Origin: Alphaproteobacteria bacterium
GTDB taxonomy: Bacteria; Pseudomonadota; Alphaproteobacteria; Bin95
DNA length: 5,564 bases
Direction of reading: 5' to 3'
Assembly: GCA_022822125.1 (NCBI GenBank)
Contig: JAJECF010000052.1
Coordinates: 1 to 5,564 of the forward strand
The notes under the pieces: generated by a model
Databases searched by the model: none
What the model was told of the DNA's origin: nothing
The model's input: the letters and a program-made list of their open reading frames with translations, nothing else
Part shown: in pieces, positions 4,966 to 5,564 of the stretch
Layout: each line of letters starts with the position of its first letter
Position numbering within the stretch: position 1 is the stretch's first letter
Program-made: the position numbers and the translations under genes

Positions 4966-5564
4966 ATGGAAGACGTCATCGACCCGGCGGGATACCGGAT
5001 CGACCCCGACACGGGGCGCGGACCTGTCTTCAAGGACAGCCGCAAGGCGGCCTATCTGAATCCGGAGGGCGCCGGGAAGCCGCTGAAGAGCCCGGTGCCG
5101 CGCGAGGTGCTGGACCGCGCCCGCAGCTATCGCCTGCAACGGCTTCGCGACGGGTGCGCCGCCGCCGATTGCGCAGCCTTGCTGCTCTACGATTCCACCA
5201 ATATCCGATACGCCTTCGATTGCTCGAACATGCAGGTCTGGTGCCTGCACAGCCCCTTGCGCTACGCGCTGATATTCGCCGACGGCCCGGCGATCATGTT
5301 CGAGCTCAAGGGCTGCATGAGGCAATCGGAGGGACTGCCCGGCATCGACGAGTTGCGCATGGCGAGGACATGGATGTTCATGGCGCTGGGCGACAGGTCC
5401 GAAGCCGCCATGGCCGTCTGGGCCGACGAGATTGCCGGCCTGGTGCGCCGGCATGGCGGCGGCAACCGGCGACTCGCCTGCGACCGGCTGGACGGCGCCG
5501 GCGCGCACGTGCTGGAGGCGCGCGGCCTGACCTATGTCGAGGGCACCCGCATTACCGAGACCGC
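4966..5564 (+). CDS. DddP-like M24 (creatinase/Xaa-Pro peptidase) family protein, 3' end outside window
   Basis: The first 199 codons of a gene that runs off the right edge. The product starts MEDVIDPAGYRIDPDTGRGP and shows the N-terminal creatinase-like domain of M24B proteins: LLLYDSTNIRYAFD (72-85), then SNMQVW (87-92), HSPLRYALIFADGPAIMFEL (95-114). This block resembles the N-terminus of DddP, an M24-family DMSP lyase, as I recall its sequence (NIRYATDSTNMQLW). Trp92 then falls at Trp95 of DddP, which I recall as an active-site residue. The metal ligands lie in the missing C-terminal domain, so lyase, peptidase (Xaa-Pro dipeptidase) or another role cannot be decided, and no symbol is given. 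ATG 4966 has GCAGGG directly before it with poor spacing. An in-frame TTG at 4933 is the only other upstream start before a TAG at 4918. Divergent from the LysR gene, its probable regulator. Confidence 0.82.
   Translation, partial: MEDVIDPAGYRIDPDTGRGPVFKDSRKAAYLNPEGAGKPLKSPVPREVLDRARSYRLQRLRDGCAAADCAALLLYDSTNIRYAFDCSNMQVWCLHSPLRYALIFADGPAIMFELKGCMRQSEGLPGIDELRMARTWMFMALGDRSEAAMAVWADEIAGLVRRHGGGNRRLACDRLDGAGAHVLEARGLTYVEGTRITET

Noticed and set aside
4888..5508. A 206-residue minus-strand open frame opposite the M24 gene.
   Set aside because: The plus-strand frame has clear creatinase-domain motifs, and the minus frame has none. It would also overlap the LysR start region.

Overview
The window is GC-rich, with G or C at most third codon positions and long open antisense frames. 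The mix of gene families (TRAP transporter, GcvA-type LysR regulator, phytanoyl-CoA dioxygenase family, beta-hydroxyacid dehydrogenase, DddP-like M24 protein) points to a free-living heterotrophic alphaproteobacterium, possibly marine. That placement is inference from gene content only. I see no rRNA, tRNA, CRISPR array or insertion sequence.

Layout. A minus-strand gene cluster runs from about 2998 leftwards: two tandem class II aldolase/adducin-family paralogues (2998-2228 and 2211-1444), a PhyH-type Fe(II)/2-oxoglutarate dioxygenase (1390-548), and the start of a TRAP transporter substrate-binding protein (482 leftwards). TRAP homology stops near position 140, so this last gene is truncated, rearranged or cut by an assembly join. 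On the plus strand, divergent from the cluster, is a beta-hydroxyacid dehydrogenase (3098-3979). The 99-bp region between them carries an 8-bp inverted repeat. Converging on the dehydrogenase, 24 bp away, is a GcvA-like LysR regulator (4882-4004). Divergent from that regulator is a DddP-like M24-family protein starting at 4966 and running off the right edge. The 83-bp space between the two is AT-rich and holds three short perfect inverted repeats.

Working together (inference). The minus-strand cluster plus the dehydrogenase look like an uptake and catabolic module for a small hydroxylated organic acid. The TRAP protein would bind the substrate, the dioxygenase could hydroxylate it, the dehydrogenase would oxidise or reduce a beta-hydroxyacid intermediate, and the two aldolase-like proteins would carry out carbon-carbon or related chemistry. 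The LysR gene and the M24 gene look like a separate regulator/target pair. Nothing in the window fixes the substrate. The M24 N-terminus resembles the DMSP lyase DddP, but its metal-binding catalytic domain lies outside the window. Every gene belongs to a known family; what may be new is the combination.
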